This document shows positions 1 through 9,542 of a DNA stretch of 64,000 nucleotides, piece after piece. Both the position numbers and the translations under genes were made by a program. The DNA comes from Gloeothece verrucosa PCC 7822 (GTDB lineage: Bacteria > Cyanobacteriota > Cyanobacteriia > Cyanobacteriales > Microcystaceae). The DNA is taken from assembly GCF_000147335.1 (NCBI RefSeq), contig NC_014501.1, forward strand, positions 62,001 through 126,000. Direction: 5' to 3'. The stretch's first letter is position 1. Each line of letters opens with the position of its first letter. The notes beneath the pieces are model-generated. The model saw nothing but the letters and a program-made list of their open reading frames with translations, was not told the origin of the DNA and ran no database searches.

Positions 1-1
1 G

Positions 2-277
2 ATGAGTCCTCTTAGTTGTATAGTATTTGTGGCAGATGCTCTAGAGCCAAATCGAGGAGATACTCCTGAGTTAGAACTCATGCGCCAAGTCAGTTGGCAA
101 AATCTTTATAAAAGCGTGCGACAAACCTGTGACTTTTCTTTAAAATACTTACTAAATAGTCATAAAACTATCCATCCCCGTACCATATTAACTCGCAATT
201 GGGCTTTACAAATAGTTAAACAACAAGCACGAACATCAACCCAACCAGAGGGATTGGTTGCTAAGGTGGATACATAA
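2..277 (+). CDS. yqeK: YqeK family HD-domain phosphohydrolase, C-terminal part (cut by window edge)
   Basis: Only the last 91 codons are visible and the reading frame is open to the window edge, so the true start lies outside. The stretch FVADALEPNRG near the start is the conserved C-terminal motif of YqeK proteins, HD-domain hydrolases thought to cleave dinucleoside tetraphosphates. The following gene is rsfS, the usual partner of yqeK, 35 nt downstream. The metal-binding HD residues are not in view, so catalytic competence cannot be judged. The family call rests on one motif plus synteny. Confidence 0.75.
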   Translation: MSPLSCIVFVADALEPNRGDTPELELMRQVSWQNLYKSVRQTCDFSLKYLLNSHKTIHPRTILTRNWALQIVKQQARTSTQPEGLVAKVDT

Positions 278-312
278 TGATTTATAGACCTTAAACAACA
301 TCCTTGGATTGA

Positions 313-747
313 ATGACAAATACTGAAAACTATCCCTTAAATAACCTATTAACCCTCTCGTTTCCGACCACTGAGGCAGATAAAAAAACCAGTCGTCTAG
401 CTTGGACGATCGCTCAAGCCGCCGATGATCGCAAAGGGGCTGATATTGTGGCCTTAGATGTATCAGATGTTTCCTATCTAAGCGATTACTTTATCATTGT
501 TACAGGGTTTTCGAGAACACAAGTCAGAGCCATCTCGGATGCGATCGAAGAAAAAGCCGCCATTGAATGTAACCGCTATCCCTCCCGTACAGAAGGAAAA
601 AGCGAAGGAAGCTGGGTACTTCAAGATTATGGCGATGTGATCGTTCATATCTTTTTGCCAGAAGAACGAGAATTTTATAATCTAGAAGCATTCTGGGGCC
701 ATGCCAAACGGTTTAACCTGTCTGAAATCGACTCATTGCAAGAGTAG
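313..747 (+). CDS. rsfS: Ribosome silencing factor RsfS
   Basis: 144 aa, slightly longer than a typical RsfS because of a 25-30 residue N-terminal extension. The RsfS/Iojap (DUF143) domain fills about residues 28-135, with recognisable stretches such as [29 protein letters not shown] and the C-terminal [19 protein letters not shown]. The family binds ribosomal protein L14 and blocks subunit joining, lowering translation under starvation. It sits between yqeK and a CGLD27 gene (9 nt before the latter) and is probably cotranscribed with both. Confidence 0.93.
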   Translation: MTNTENYPLNNLLTLSFPTTEADKKTSRLAWTIAQAADDRKGADIVALDVSDVSYLSDYFIIVTGFSRTQVRAISDAIEEKAAIECNRYPSRTEGKSEGSWVLQDYGDVIVHIFLPEEREFYNLEAFWGHAKRFNLSEIDSLQE

Positions 748-756
748 GACGATGAT

Positions 757-1266
757 ATGAAAGGATCTTATCGGGAAATTTGTCCAGTTCCTAGCGAACA
801 ACAACCAGTTAACGAATACGAACAGTTAAAAGAATCTTGGTTTTTTTGCTGGGCGACCTTAGAACCAGTACCATATTGGAGAAAACTAGGATGGGTGTGG
901 TTATGGAGTTGGATCTTAGTCGGCCCCATAGCGGCAACGAGTTTCCCCCTCCAGAAAAAGCCTCTACTATTTGTGTTATCAGCCATCGTAGGAACTTGCT
1001 TGATCGTGGGATTGGTTCTACTTCGGTTATATTTGGGATGGTTTTATATCAGTGATCGATTGAACGCTGAACAGGTGTTTTATGAAGAATCCGGATGGTA
1101 TGATGGTCAAATATGGCAAAAAACCCCAGAAGTATTGATCCGTGATCGCCTAATTCTCTCCTATCAAGTAGAGCCAATTCTCAAGCGGATCAAAAAAACT
1201 GCTCTTGTGTTAGCTAGTTTAATCGGTAGTAGCAGCCTTCTGTGGTTCTGTCTGGAAAATATATAA
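757..1266 (+). CDS. CGLD27-like membrane protein (DUF1230)
   Basis: 169 aa. The N-terminal part contains CPVPSEQQPVNEYEQLKESW, typical of the CGLD27 family shared by cyanobacteria, algae and plants. Two hydrophobic segments (about residues 44-63 and 68-93) and a third near the C-terminus (about 149-166) suggest an integral membrane protein. In plants the family has been linked to iron homeostasis in chloroplasts; the biochemical role is unknown. It follows rsfS by 9 nt and ends 35 nt before the asparaginase start, so an operon is likely. Confidence 0.85.
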   Translation: MKGSYREICPVPSEQQPVNEYEQLKESWFFCWATLEPVPYWRKLGWVWLWSWILVGPIAATSFPLQKKPLLFVLSAIVGTCLIVGLVLLRLYLGWFYISDRLNAEQVFYEESGWYDGQIWQKTPEVLIRDRLILSYQVEPILKRIKKTALVLASLIGSSSLLWFCLENI

Positions 1267-1301
1267 CCGCCAACATCCTTTCATTAAAACTTCAAAATCG
1301 A

Positions 1302-2255
1302 ATGACCAGGGGAAAACGAACTCAAACGCCCAAAATCGAAGTTCATCTGCTCAGAGAAGGAATTATAGAATCCGTTCATCTGGCTGAAGCCGCCGTCTGT
1401 GATGAAAAAGGACGGGTTTTATTAGCCGCCGGCAGTGCCGAAACGGCTACTTTTATGCGCTCGGCCCTCAAACCGTTTCAAGCTTTAGCCGTTACCAGCA
1501 CCGGCACACTAGAACGTTATGATTTGACGGATAAAGATTTAGCAATTATTTGCAGTTCCCATCAAGGGAACATTGAACAAGCGCGGCAAGTTTTTAATGT
1601 TCTTTGGCGTGCAGATATTGATCCAAGTGCCTTGCAATGTCCGATTCCCGAAGGCGGGCAAAGTCCTTTACAATACAACTGTTCAGGAAAACACGCGGGA
1701 ATGCTGGCGGTTTGTCAGCAGCGCAATTGGCCGCTCAATACTTATCTAAAACGGTCATCTCCTCTACAACAGTTAATTTTAGGTAAAATAGCTGAGTTAT
1801 TAGGAATGCCTGGAGATGAGTTAATTGGGGCCAGAGATGATTGTGGGGCCCCGACTTATTCGATGCAGCTTGGACAAATGGCTCATTTATATGCTCAATT
1901 ATCTTCCGGTCAAACTGTAGATATGGAGAGAATTGTCAGAGCTATGACCCATCATCCTACTATGGTAGCCGGTGAGGGAACCTTTGATACTGAACTGATG
2001 CGTATCACTGAAGGGGAAATTGTCAGCAAATCCGGTGCAGAAGGCATTCAATGTATTGGACGCATTGGTGAGGGAATGGGGTTAGCCATTAAGGTAAAAG
2101 ATGGGGCAAAAAGAGCTAAATATGCAGTGGCTATTCAGTTACTCAAACAAATGGGATGGATCAGCCCTAGTGTTGCTGAAGTTTTATCTGAAAAGTTTAT
2201 GACTTTAAGTAAGTATAAACGTTTGGAAGTGATAGAAGAGTTATCCCTGCTTTAA
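1302..2255 (+). CDS. Asparaginase, Asparaginase_II type (PF06089-like)
   Basis: 317 aa from ATG at 1302. The frame is open upstream to 1242, but that would overlap the preceding gene and add 20 residues without similarity. Recognisable motifs include CSSHQGN, CSGKHAGMLAVC, GARDDCGAPTYSM and VAGEGTFDTELM, characteristic of this asparaginase family, which is distinct from the E. coli AnsA/AnsB fold. Predicted to hydrolyse L-asparagine to aspartate and ammonia in the cytoplasm; no signal peptide is seen. It is the last gene of the yqeK-rsfS-CGLD27 run. Confidence 0.9.
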   Translation: MTRGKRTQTPKIEVHLLREGIIESVHLAEAAVCDEKGRVLLAAGSAETATFMRSALKPFQALAVTSTGTLERYDLTDKDLAIICSSHQGNIEQARQVFNVLWRADIDPSALQCPIPEGGQSPLQYNCSGKHAGMLAVCQQRNWPLNTYLKRSSPLQQLILGKIAELLGMPGDELIGARDDCGAPTYSMQLGQMAHLYAQLSSGQTVDMERIVRAMTHHPTMVAGEGTFDTELMRITEGEIVSKSGAEGIQCIGRIGEGMGLAIKVKDGAKRAKYAVAIQLLKQMGWISPSVAEVLSEKFMTLSKYKRLEVIEELSLL

Positions 2256-2275
2256 ACTTTAAAAGAGCAAAAATT

Positions 2276-2302
2276 GGTGCGTGACAATTAGCGTCATGCA
2301 CC
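2276..2302. repeat. Palindromic hairpin between convergent genes
   Basis: GGTGCGTGAC and GTCATGCACC form a 10-bp stem (one G-T pair) around a 7-nt loop. It lies between the convergent asparaginase and SH3 genes. The sequence resembles small GGTGCGT-type palindromes that are dispersed in cyanobacterial genomes. It could act as a bidirectional terminator, but there is no strong T-run. Confidence 0.55.
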
Positions 2303-2364
2303 CTACTTAATGGACTATGAGATCACATTTTTAAAGGGCTAAAAAAATCTAATAAAAACATCAC

Positions 2365-2883
2365 CTAGTCATGACAAGAAAGGTAATCAGAATTTACCCA
2401 ACCTTCTAACCCATTCACTGCCGGATTAGGGCCTTGAATGACACGAACGTTAGCCCAATTTCTTTGTTGAGAGAGTAGGCGAACTGTGTTACCGTTATCA
2501 AGTCCAGCCCTTGATTTTCCGTTAGGACTAAAACGGAGGGCTAATTGTCCTCTTTCAATATTAATAACATCACAAACAACAGGCCCTCTTTGAGGTTGAT
2601 TATTGGATTGAAGACGGATTTGGCTAGAATGAATATAGCCCATTTCTCCACAGGCATCAGTGACATACCATCCATTTTGTGAGCCATAAATATTGATAGG
2701 GCTAACGGTTCGCACTGAACATAATACTGCCCCGTTAGGCGTAACCCTCACATTAGAAGGAGGGTCAAAAACAACCGCCTGACCACTGGGTTGTGCAGCG
2801 ACTTTCGTAATATTAGTAAACAAAGAAAGAGCTACAGGGATTAAAGTGATGCCAAATTTTACTAAGTTTTTATTAAATTTCAT
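2365..2883 (-). CDS. Secreted SH3-domain protein
   Basis: 172 aa. Residues 1-30 form a signal peptide (MKFNKNLVKF, hydrophobic core, cleavage near VAAQ). The mature part has two bacterial SH3-like segments: about residues 40-90 (ending YIHSSQIRLQS) and 100-168 (containing LALRFSPNGKSRAGLDNGN and GLEGWVNSDYLSC). Such domains usually bind peptidoglycan or act as periplasmic adaptors. No catalytic domain is present. Exact function unknown. Confidence 0.75.
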   Translation of the reverse strand: MKFNKNLVKFGITLIPVALSLFTNITKVAAQPSGQAVVFDPPSNVRVTPNGAVLCSVRTVSPINIYGSQNGWYVTDACGEMGYIHSSQIRLQSNNQPQRGPVVCDVINIERGQLALRFSPNGKSRAGLDNGNTVRLLSQQRNWANVRVIQGPNPAVNGLEGWVNSDYLSCHD

Positions 2884-3229
2884 ACCACTGTTATCTCCTT
2901 GAGTTATGATTTTGTGGCAATTTATTAAAGCTTTAAATTATCTAGCTGCTAGAGAAGCGAGTTGATCAGCTATATTTTTAGGAACGCCTCAATGGATTTA
3001 ATCGTTAGTATCTTGCCTTGCACCACTATCTTTCTTAATTATCTTCCATTTTCTTTAGCAATCGCAAGTAGTACAATTTACTCATCAAGAAGCAACAACA
3101 ATAGCAGAAGCGAGAAAGCAACCAGAAATTGCTCTCAACTGCCTAAGAGCAACTTCAACAGCAAATCGATGAATCCTCGACAAGCTAAATTCTGGGTTCT
3201 AGCCGAGGAGTTAATGACAAATAGAGTGC
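2884..3229. other. Intergenic stretch with a possible decayed ORF
   Basis: A forward reading frame (2962-3273) is open but runs into the 3' end of the Rieske gene and resembles no family. Other forward frames hold coherent-looking fragments: FTHQEATTIAEARKQPEIAL from about 3077, and EQLQQQIDES from about 3147 in a third frame. Frame hopping with adjacent stops suggests remains of a small gene. This is only a reading by eye. Confidence 0.25.
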
Positions 3230-4279
3230 TTAACTTCTCCACCGTAGAATTTTCGCCTCAACCGGATTGTTAAAGGGTCTATTTTCTTGCTGGGAGCGCT
3301 CGTATTCCCGCTTTAAACTAAAATACCATTTCGCCTGAGTATCAGCATCATCAATTAACATCAAAGAAGGATGATAACTTAACCCCTCTTGCTGCTTAAT
3401 CACCACGTCTCGATCCTGATTTAAAAATTCTACGGTTAAATAACGCATAATCGGCTTAAAAATCCCCAGCCAAGGAATAGTCCAATAAATACTTTGATGC
3501 ACCTCGCATTGATTTTCATCAATGGGTGTAATAGCCGTTAATAAACAGGCTTTATGACGATCGCCCCTTAAAATCTCTTGTCTAAGCGTCGGTAACTGAA
3601 AAACAATTTCGATCGATACTTTATTTCCCAATAACTTATAAGGTTTAGCACTCACCGGCATTTCATAAGGCGCTAAGCGAAAACCCATCGGCACCGGTTC
3701 ATAGAGTTTTTCTTTAACGCGAAACTTTCTTGGACCACTGCGCCACCACCAAGCGCTATGAACATAAGGACCATGTGCCGGGTCCATTAATCCAATCACG
3801 GCCTGGTCCACATCACAAGCAAAGTGAGAAGTTTCGGCAATTTGGGGGGCAGTTTTACCAAAATCAGGCACGGTGGGAACTGGCGGAAGTTCAGACTCAT
3901 CAAGATTTCGTTTAGCTTCAGAGGGAATATACACCCAGATGTGACCCTGAATTTCACGGGCAGGATAAGTCTGAACTTGTATGCGTCGAAAATCTAACTT
4001 ATCATATTCGGTTAAAGAGGGAATTTCTGAGCAACGCCCATCTTTAGTATCAAACTTCCAGCCATGATAACAACAACAAACGTCATCCCCTTCTAGCCAA
4101 CCGTGACGTAAGGGAATTCCTCGATGGGGGCAAATATCCCGCATAGCAAATACTTCACCATCAGCTTTTCGCCCAATTAAAACCGGTTCACCTAGCATTT
4201 TTTTACCCACTAGCTGGCCGGCTTTGAGGTTTTTCGCCGCTAGTGCTACGTACCAAAAATTACGTAACAAGGTTGTCAT
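3230..4279 (-). CDS. Rieske [2Fe-2S] non-haem iron oxygenase (PaO-like)
   Basis: 349 aa from ATG at 4279. A TTG 21 nt further upstream is in frame but lies inside the perfect Shine-Dalgarno AAAGGAGGG, so the ATG is the real start. The N-terminal Rieske domain (about residues 5-110) has the cluster ligands in CPHRGIPLRHG and CYHGW. The catalytic domain has the mononuclear iron motif DPAHGPYVH (D-x2-H-x4-H). The family includes chlorophyll-breakdown and other ring-modifying oxygenases; the substrate cannot be read from sequence. No transmembrane tail or C-terminal CxxC of plant PaO/Tic55 is evident. The gene stands alone. Confidence 0.87.
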   Translation of the reverse strand: MTTLLRNFWYVALAAKNLKAGQLVGKKMLGEPVLIGRKADGEVFAMRDICPHRGIPLRHGWLEGDDVCCCYHGWKFDTKDGRCSEIPSLTEYDKLDFRRIQVQTYPAREIQGHIWVYIPSEAKRNLDESELPPVPTVPDFGKTAPQIAETSHFACDVDQAVIGLMDPAHGPYVHSAWWWRSGPRKFRVKEKLYEPVPMGFRLAPYEMPVSAKPYKLLGNKVSIEIVFQLPTLRQEILRGDRHKACLLTAITPIDENQCEVHQSIYWTIPWLGIFKPIMRYLTVEFLNQDRDVVIKQQEGLSYHPSLMLIDDADTQAKWYFSLKREYERSQQENRPFNNPVEAKILRWRS

Positions 4280-4474
4280 CTTAAGTCTCCCTCCTTTCAA
4301 TGCCTTGGGCTGATCATTAACCAGTGTAGAATCATATCATTGATTTACATCTATATGACTAAATAGTTAAGTAAATGTTTCTCGGCTTAACCCTTAACTT
4401 ATTTATAGCCGCCGAATACAGCTATACCATAATACTTCCAATGAACCGCTACCCCTGATAAGAGTTTTTAAGAT

Positions 4475-4843
4475 TTACGACTCCTGAGTCCAAAAATTTT
4501 TAATAAAATCCTGTAACTCTCCTTTGGCTATCTGAATTTTTGAAGGGGTTAAATCCATTTTTTCTAATTGACTTAAAATAGGAATAACTTCTATATCTAA
4601 AGCCGCTCTAAACAAATTCATCGGAAAAATCAAATCCGAAGTTAGACGAACATCCACCACTTGTTTTTCCGGCACAAAATCCTCAAAAATAGCAGCTTCA
4701 AGCGATAACTTAGCCAAAATCAAGGGACGCACCCAACATAATTCTCTTGTGGTGATCACTTGAACCACTTCACCATAAAGACAAGAATTTTTATGTTCTA
4801 AACAAACAATTTGGCAAGGTTTAAATTGATTTTTTTTATCCAT
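4475..4843 (-). CDS. Conserved cyanobacterial protein of unknown function
   Basis: 122 aa, soluble, no signal peptide. The N-terminal half looks like a small beta-rich domain (QIVCLEHKNSCLYGEVVQVI, CWVRPLIL); the C-terminal half is mainly helical (LKDLTPSKIQ-like, GELQDFIKNFW). I do not recognise a named family. ATG at 4843 gives a compact protein. It is 166 nt downstream of the RNB exoribonuclease on the same strand and may belong to its transcript. Confidence 0.65.
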   Translation of the reverse strand: MDKKNQFKPCQIVCLEHKNSCLYGEVVQVITTRELCWVRPLILAKLSLEAAIFEDFVPEKQVVDVRLTSDLIFPMNLFRAALDIEVIPILSQLEKMDLTPSKIQIAKGELQDFIKNFWTQES

Positions 4844-5009
4844 ATTTTTTAAAATTCAAAACTCAAAACCCGAAAAACTGAATTTTGAATTACTATTTCA
4901 TGGTAGAAAACTTTTTGGTCAATAAATAGTTACTTTAATTACTTACAGTTGAGTTTCCTACCTCATCTCTATATAAGTAAAAATCCGATCAATCCTAGTC
5001 AAGATCATT

Positions 5010-7040
5010 TTAACTAATCACTGATTGAATTTCATGAGACAACATTTCCCGAAAGCGAATTTCATCTCGATGAGGATCAGCGCGAGTGACTTGTACGGTA
5101 AAACGTTGGCCCAAGGGAATTAAACGCTCAAACCGATGAGGTAACTCTAATCCTAACTCTTCCAACAAAATCAAGCCAAGATTCTCTTCTTCGCGTAACC
5201 AGCGCAAGAGAATTGCGTGCCAAGCTTGATCGCCATTGCGCCGCAAAAATTCTAGCCCCCAATAGCGATTTGTCTGACGTTCTACAGAGGTAGCTTCTGA
5301 TGTAGAGGTCGCCACACTATAGATGATTTCTTGCATCTGTTCGATGGAAAAGGGTAATGGATCGCCTCGTAAATGGGCTTTAACTTGAAAATGGGTTAAT
5401 AAATCTGTATAACGACGAATGGGAGAGGTTACTTGAGTATACACATCTAACCCTAAACTTGCATGACGAGATGGGGTTGTGGTCAATTCCGAACGCGGCA
5501 TACAGCGACGCAGGGCACAAGAGCGAACTGGTCCGGCTGGCAAAACAATTAATTCTTCTTCTGGGGGTAATTCTGGCTGAGGTTGACCGCGAAAAGGCAC
5601 AGGTAGCTCATGTTGCTGACAATAACGCCCGGCCACTTCCCCGGCTAAAATCATCATCTCGGCTACTAACTGACGAGAACGAGAACTATAGAGTAATTCC
5701 ACCACAATTTCATCATTTTCTTTCACTTTGATGACCGACTCGGGCATAGAAATATTAATTGACCCCTGAGATTTACGCCATTCGACGCGCCGAATTGCAC
5801 TACTCCCCAAAATCCCTATTTCCGGTTCAGCTTTAATGTCGAGTTGTAGCATTTCATCCACATCTTCATAAGTCAAGCGATAGGTTGGCTTAACTAGACT
5901 GGCATGAATCGAATAATCCAATACTGAACCATCATCGTTTAAAATCACCGCAAAGCTTAAGGCCGGACAGACTTGTCCTTGTACTAAACTCATCGGCCCT
6001 GTAGCGAGTTCCGGCGGAAACATGGAAATCATGCCGGTGGGTAAATATAAACTGGTACTGCGCCGTCTAGCTTCTAAGTCGAGTTCATCTCCTGGAGTCA
6101 CCAGACGAGACGGATCAGCAATATGAATCCATAGACGGATTTTTCCCTCGTCCAAAAATTCTACACTTAACCCATCGTCGATTTCCTGTGTACTCTCGTC
6201 ATCAATGGTGTAAATTTTTAGATGAGTTAAATCCAGACGCTTTACATCCGGGTCTGGGGGAGGTGATACTAAACAACTTTTGGCCACTTCTAGAACCCTT
6301 TTCGGAAATTGGACAGGATAAGAACTACGACGTAGAAACAGATTTTCATGAGGACTCCACCACCCTAAAGAGATCAGTAACTCCAAGGCGGCTTCTGGAG
6401 TTTGTGAACGATCAACAGCATTTAGGATGTCCTGCGCGGATGAATGTTTCTGTTCAGGTTGAAGGATAAATTTCTCAAGTGCTTCTAAACGGGTACGATC
6501 ACTGTCTAGCCATTCGACTTTTTCTTTGGCTAAGGCTTTTTGAATCCGAGTAAAAAACCCTTGTTTTTCTCGCTGACGCTGTTCTTCGACTTCTAACTGA
6601 TGTTTGATTTCTTCTACTTGTACAGCCGAGCGGGGTTCGTAGCTGTCCCCTTTTTTCTTAAAGTATATCTTATCTTCACACAGCAGACTATGGGCGACGT
6701 AGCACAGCACTGGACTTTGCTCAGAAAACAATAGCAACGCCATTTCCGATGGGGTTACAGGTGTCCCTTCTTCTACCAGCAATTCCCAGGCTACTTCTAA
6801 GCTAGATGGATCGATGAATGGCTGTACTTGTTGGAGAAAATTGGCAATATCACTCGGCTGGTATGGACCCCCGGTGACTTCAAATTCTACTCGCTGAGGA
6901 CGTATTTTATGAGCTTGTCCTCCTTGATCGATAACTATCCAGTCTTTTTTCCCGTCAGGCCGATCAACAACGGCTAATCGACGTTCGCCTTGTAGCCTGA
7001 ATTCTACGAGTTTTCCCTTTGAGAGCGTTCCCTTTTCCAC
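5010..7040 (-). CDS. RNB-domain exoribonuclease (cyanobacterial RNase II type)
   Basis: 676 aa, matching the shorter cyanobacterial RNB proteins in length. Starts with GTG at 7040: an in-frame stop lies a few codons upstream and no suitable ATG follows nearby. The central RNB domain carries the catalytic acidic cluster in TIDDESTQEIDDGLSVEF and IHIADPSRLVTPGDELD, plus TSPIRRYTDLLTHFQ near the end. The C-terminus looks S1-like. It degrades single-stranded RNA 3' to 5'. A second RNB gene (RNase R type) lies at 42562-44814. The N-terminus has a 5-residue insertion (SKGKL) relative to the EKGTLVEFR start I expect from relatives. Confidence 0.9.
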   Translation of the reverse strand: MEKGTLSKGKLVEFRLQGERRLAVVDRPDGKKDWIVIDQGGQAHKIRPQRVEFEVTGGPYQPSDIANFLQQVQPFIDPSSLEVAWELLVEEGTPVTPSEMALLLFSEQSPVLCYVAHSLLCEDKIYFKKKGDSYEPRSAVQVEEIKHQLEVEEQRQREKQGFFTRIQKALAKEKVEWLDSDRTRLEALEKFILQPEQKHSSAQDILNAVDRSQTPEAALELLISLGWWSPHENLFLRRSSYPVQFPKRVLEVAKSCLVSPPPDPDVKRLDLTHLKIYTIDDESTQEIDDGLSVEFLDEGKIRLWIHIADPSRLVTPGDELDLEARRRSTSLYLPTGMISMFPPELATGPMSLVQGQVCPALSFAVILNDDGSVLDYSIHASLVKPTYRLTYEDVDEMLQLDIKAEPEIGILGSSAIRRVEWRKSQGSINISMPESVIKVKENDEIVVELLYSSRSRQLVAEMMILAGEVAGRYCQQHELPVPFRGQPQPELPPEEELIVLPAGPVRSCALRRCMPRSELTTTPSRHASLGLDVYTQVTSPIRRYTDLLTHFQVKAHLRGDPLPFSIEQMQEIIYSVATSTSEATSVERQTNRYWGLEFLRRNGDQAWHAILLRWLREEENLGLILLEELGLELPHRFERLIPLGQRFTVQVTRADPHRDEIRFREMLSHEIQSVIS

Positions 7041-7561
7041 CAGTTTTGTACTTTACCTATATTAATGCTATGTTTATGTCTCTTTTGCGCTCGTTGGGCA
7101 TCGCTACCCTTTTTCCTCCAGACTCTTGTTGATTACTTGGCCTGCGGAGTGGCTGACCGTTCTTCGTTAGGAACTTTAGCCCTCACCAGTCTGAAACGGT
7201 TTGTTGCTCAAGGGTTGCTCTGCCTTTGAGGGGCAATGGCTTAGATTGAGCATATAGCCGCATTTTTTATTTTACCACTCCCTTTTCTCGCTACATAAAA
7301 TTCAATCATTTTTGCTCTCGTCATCTGTCTCTTTCTTTTAAGCTTCCCTGTTCGGATTTTCTTTATGCTAAAATTATCTATATTTACTCTCGCTTATCAT
7401 CTATTTTCGGCTCATCAAATTGCTAAGCTACTTAAGAGGCCCTCAATCCGATCAACTCTATCTCGTTAGGGGTCTTGGGCCTCAAAACCGTAGTTCACTG
7501 TTTAGTTTCTCTTGCTCCTCAGTGCCAAACTCTGGCTTAGCGTGAGGATAGTTTCTAACCC
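7041..7561. other. 521-nt intergenic region upstream of the RNB gene
   Basis: No convincing coding frame on either strand. I looked for rpsR/rpmG-like small ribosomal genes, which are common RNase neighbours, and found none. The half near 7560 is A/T- and pyrimidine-rich. It presumably holds the RNB gene's promoter and leader. Confidence 0.35.
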
Positions 7562-7774
7562 TTAACTCACTTGACTTACATCACGCGATGAATGTCGAGC
7601 AAGTTTGGCTATATGTTTGGCTAGAGTTAGTAAAAAATATATCGCTAACAAATAAGCGGCAGCAAGCAATATCGTGAGTACAGGCATTTCTTCTATCACT
7701 GGAGTAAGGTGGGTAAAACGAGCAGTAGGTTCTTGATTTTGAGCGGGAAAAACCGGTATCGGCTTAAATGCCAT
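7562..7774 (-). CDS. Small single-pass membrane protein
   Basis: 70 aa. About 28 polar N-terminal residues (MAFKPIPVFPAQNQ, then EPTARFTHL) precede one hydrophobic helix at about residues 32-52 (VLTILLAAAYLLAIYFLLTL) and a basic C-terminal tail (KHIAKLARHSSRD). This is the layout of a small thylakoid or plasma-membrane subunit, but it matches no photosystem, cytochrome b6f or NDH small subunit that I know. The clear segmentation makes it likely to be real. Confidence 0.55.
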   Translation of the reverse strand: MAFKPIPVFPAQNQEPTARFTHLTPVIEEMPVLTILLAAAYLLAIYFLLTLAKHIAKLARHSSRDVSQVS

Positions 7775-8259
7775 AGCCTATCTGGATAAGTAGTAAACCG
7801 ATCATTACTACTAATCCTGACTCACAAAGATTAGGACTTCTCCCTTCTTTGTTCTTTTTAGCTCATTACAGCCAACACGCGCAGTAATTTGGGCCTTCTA
7901 TCTTACTTTGAGATAGAAAACTGTAGAGCCATCAATCGCTGAGTCTCTTTTTAGGAACGTCAGGCAATAGCTGCCCAACCTTCGCGTTCTCCCCAAGCCT
8001 AGTGATTGAAAATCTCTTTCTACAAGTTTTGGGAGGAACGGGTGTTGGAAATACTTAAAACCCTCACTATTAGCTTAACATAAGATACCCCTAGATGTAG
8101 AGATTTTTTTGAAGATTTTTTTCCCCACAGTTCAGGGTTTGGTCGCTCAAAATCCCGAGAGATCCTAAGACAAATTTTCCTGGGTAAGGGAAGCTTATCT
8201 TAAAATAAGTATGAGTATATGTAAACTTTCGTAACTAATTTGCCCACTTCGGCTCACCA
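7775..8259. other. Intergenic region between divergent genes
   Basis: 485 nt separating the reverse-strand small membrane protein from the polyprenyl synthase gene. No coding frame is convincing. A short hairpin (CTAATC ... GATTAG) sits just upstream of the membrane-protein start, at about 7812-7836. The half near 8200 is A/T-rich and probably holds the synthase promoter. A small RNA cannot be excluded. Confidence 0.3.
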
Positions 8260-9231
8260 ATGATCTCAAGCACATCTTTATTTGCTCCCGTAGACAAGGA
8301 TCTCCGTCTCCTAAGCGAGAACCTAAAAAAGCTTGTTGGCGCTCGCCATCCCATTCTGGCCGCGGCCGCCGAACACCTGTTCGATGCCGGAGGGAAACGA
8401 ATCCGACCGGCGCTCGTTCTACTGGTATCGAGAGCGACCATGTTAGATCAAGATATTACTCCTAGACATCGGCGACTAGCAGAAATCACTGAAATGATTC
8501 ACACCGCTAGTTTAGTCCATGATGATGTGGTTGATGAAGCTGAACTACGCCGCAATGTTCCTACGGTTAATAGTTTGTTCGACAACCGAATTGCGGTTTT
8601 AGCCGGCGATTTTCTGTTTGCTCAGTCGTCATGGTATTTAGCTAACTTGGATAATTTAGAAGTAGTCAAACTGCTATCTGAAGTGATCCGAGATTTTGCT
8701 GAAGGAGAAATACAGCAGGGAATCAATCTATTTGATACTGGCATAACCCTAGAAGCTTACTTAGAAAAAAGTTATTACAAAACAGCTTCTTTAATGGCTA
8801 ATAGTGCCAAAGCGGCGGCGGTTTTAAGTGATGTTCCCCGAGAAGTCACTGAACATTTGTACAACTATGGCCGCTATTTAGGTTTAGCTTTTCAAATCGT
8901 CGATGATATTCTTGACTTTACGTCACCTACAGAAGTATTAGGCAAACCTACCGGCTCGGATTTGGCAAGTGGAAACATTACCGCTCCAGCTTTGTACGCT
9001 ATGGAGGAAAATCCCTATTTAGAAGTATTGATCGAACGAGAATTTAGCGAAGAAGGTGACCTAGAAAAAGCCTTACAATTAGTCAAAGAAAGCAACGGAA
9101 TTGAGCTATCAAGGGAATTAGCTTCTAACTACGCTCAGTTGGCTTTGGAACATTTAAAATGTTTGCAACCTTCTCCATCTAGTCAGGTATTAGCGGATTT
9201 GGTAGATTACAACTTGAGTCGTCTTTATTAA
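8260..9231 (+). CDS. sds: All-trans polyprenyl (solanesyl-type) diphosphate synthase
   Basis: 323 aa trans-isoprenyl diphosphate synthase. The first Asp-rich motif is DDVVDEAELRR (residues about 88-98) and the second is DDILD (about 215-219); GGKRIRPALVLL near residue 45 binds isopentenyl diphosphate. In cyanobacteria this subgroup makes the C45 side chain of plastoquinone. The residues before the first DDxxD are small (ASLVH), consistent with a long product, but chain length is an inference. No operon partner; the next feature is a tRNA cassette 350 nt downstream. Confidence 0.9.
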   Translation: MISSTSLFAPVDKDLRLLSENLKKLVGARHPILAAAAEHLFDAGGKRIRPALVLLVSRATMLDQDITPRHRRLAEITEMIHTASLVHDDVVDEAELRRNVPTVNSLFDNRIAVLAGDFLFAQSSWYLANLDNLEVVKLLSEVIRDFAEGEIQQGINLFDTGITLEAYLEKSYYKTASLMANSAKAAAVLSDVPREVTEHLYNYGRYLGLAFQIVDDILDFTSPTEVLGKPTGSDLASGNITAPALYAMEENPYLEVLIEREFSEEGDLEKALQLVKESNGIELSRELASNYAQLALEHLKCLQPSPSSQVLADLVDYNLSRLY

Positions 9232-9542
9232 GTCTGTTACAACTCGGTTTCAAAAACCATTTGACAGTCAATTTTACAATCCGTTAAAACCCGAGGATAT
9301 TGAACATGAAAACACCCAATAAACTCATAAAAATCTTCAAATTAGCGGCGATAAAAAAGAAAGAAAAATTGTTGATTAAATCCGCTTTTAATTGATAAAA
9401 AGTTTCTCATTTGAGCCAAAATAATTTGAGTTAGTTGAAACCCCCTAGCTCAAATCATTAGTCGTATTTGACAATTTCCGCCGACGAAATAAATCGGTAG
9501 GTATTTCCGTTACATAATACTAGAGTATTAGTTTAGGAGCGG
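9232..9542. other. Intergenic region before the tRNA cassette
   Basis: About 310 nt, A/T-rich. Apart from the short basic ORF annotated separately, nothing is recognisable. The promoter-like elements for the tRNA cassette begin at 9543. Confidence 0.35.
9306..9395 (+). CDS. Possible 29-aa basic peptide
   Basis: ATG at 9306 with GAGG nine nt upstream. The product MKTPNKLIKIFKLAAIKKKE... has nine lysines in 29 residues and could form an amphipathic helix. There is no homology evidence, and short frames like this occur by chance in A-rich DNA. Confidence 0.2.
   Translation: MKTPNKLIKIFKLAAIKKKEKLLIKSAFN

Noticed and set aside
7041..7300. Possible rpsR/rpmG genes upstream of the RNB exoribonuclease
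   Set aside because: Translation on both strands gave no ribosomal protein motif.
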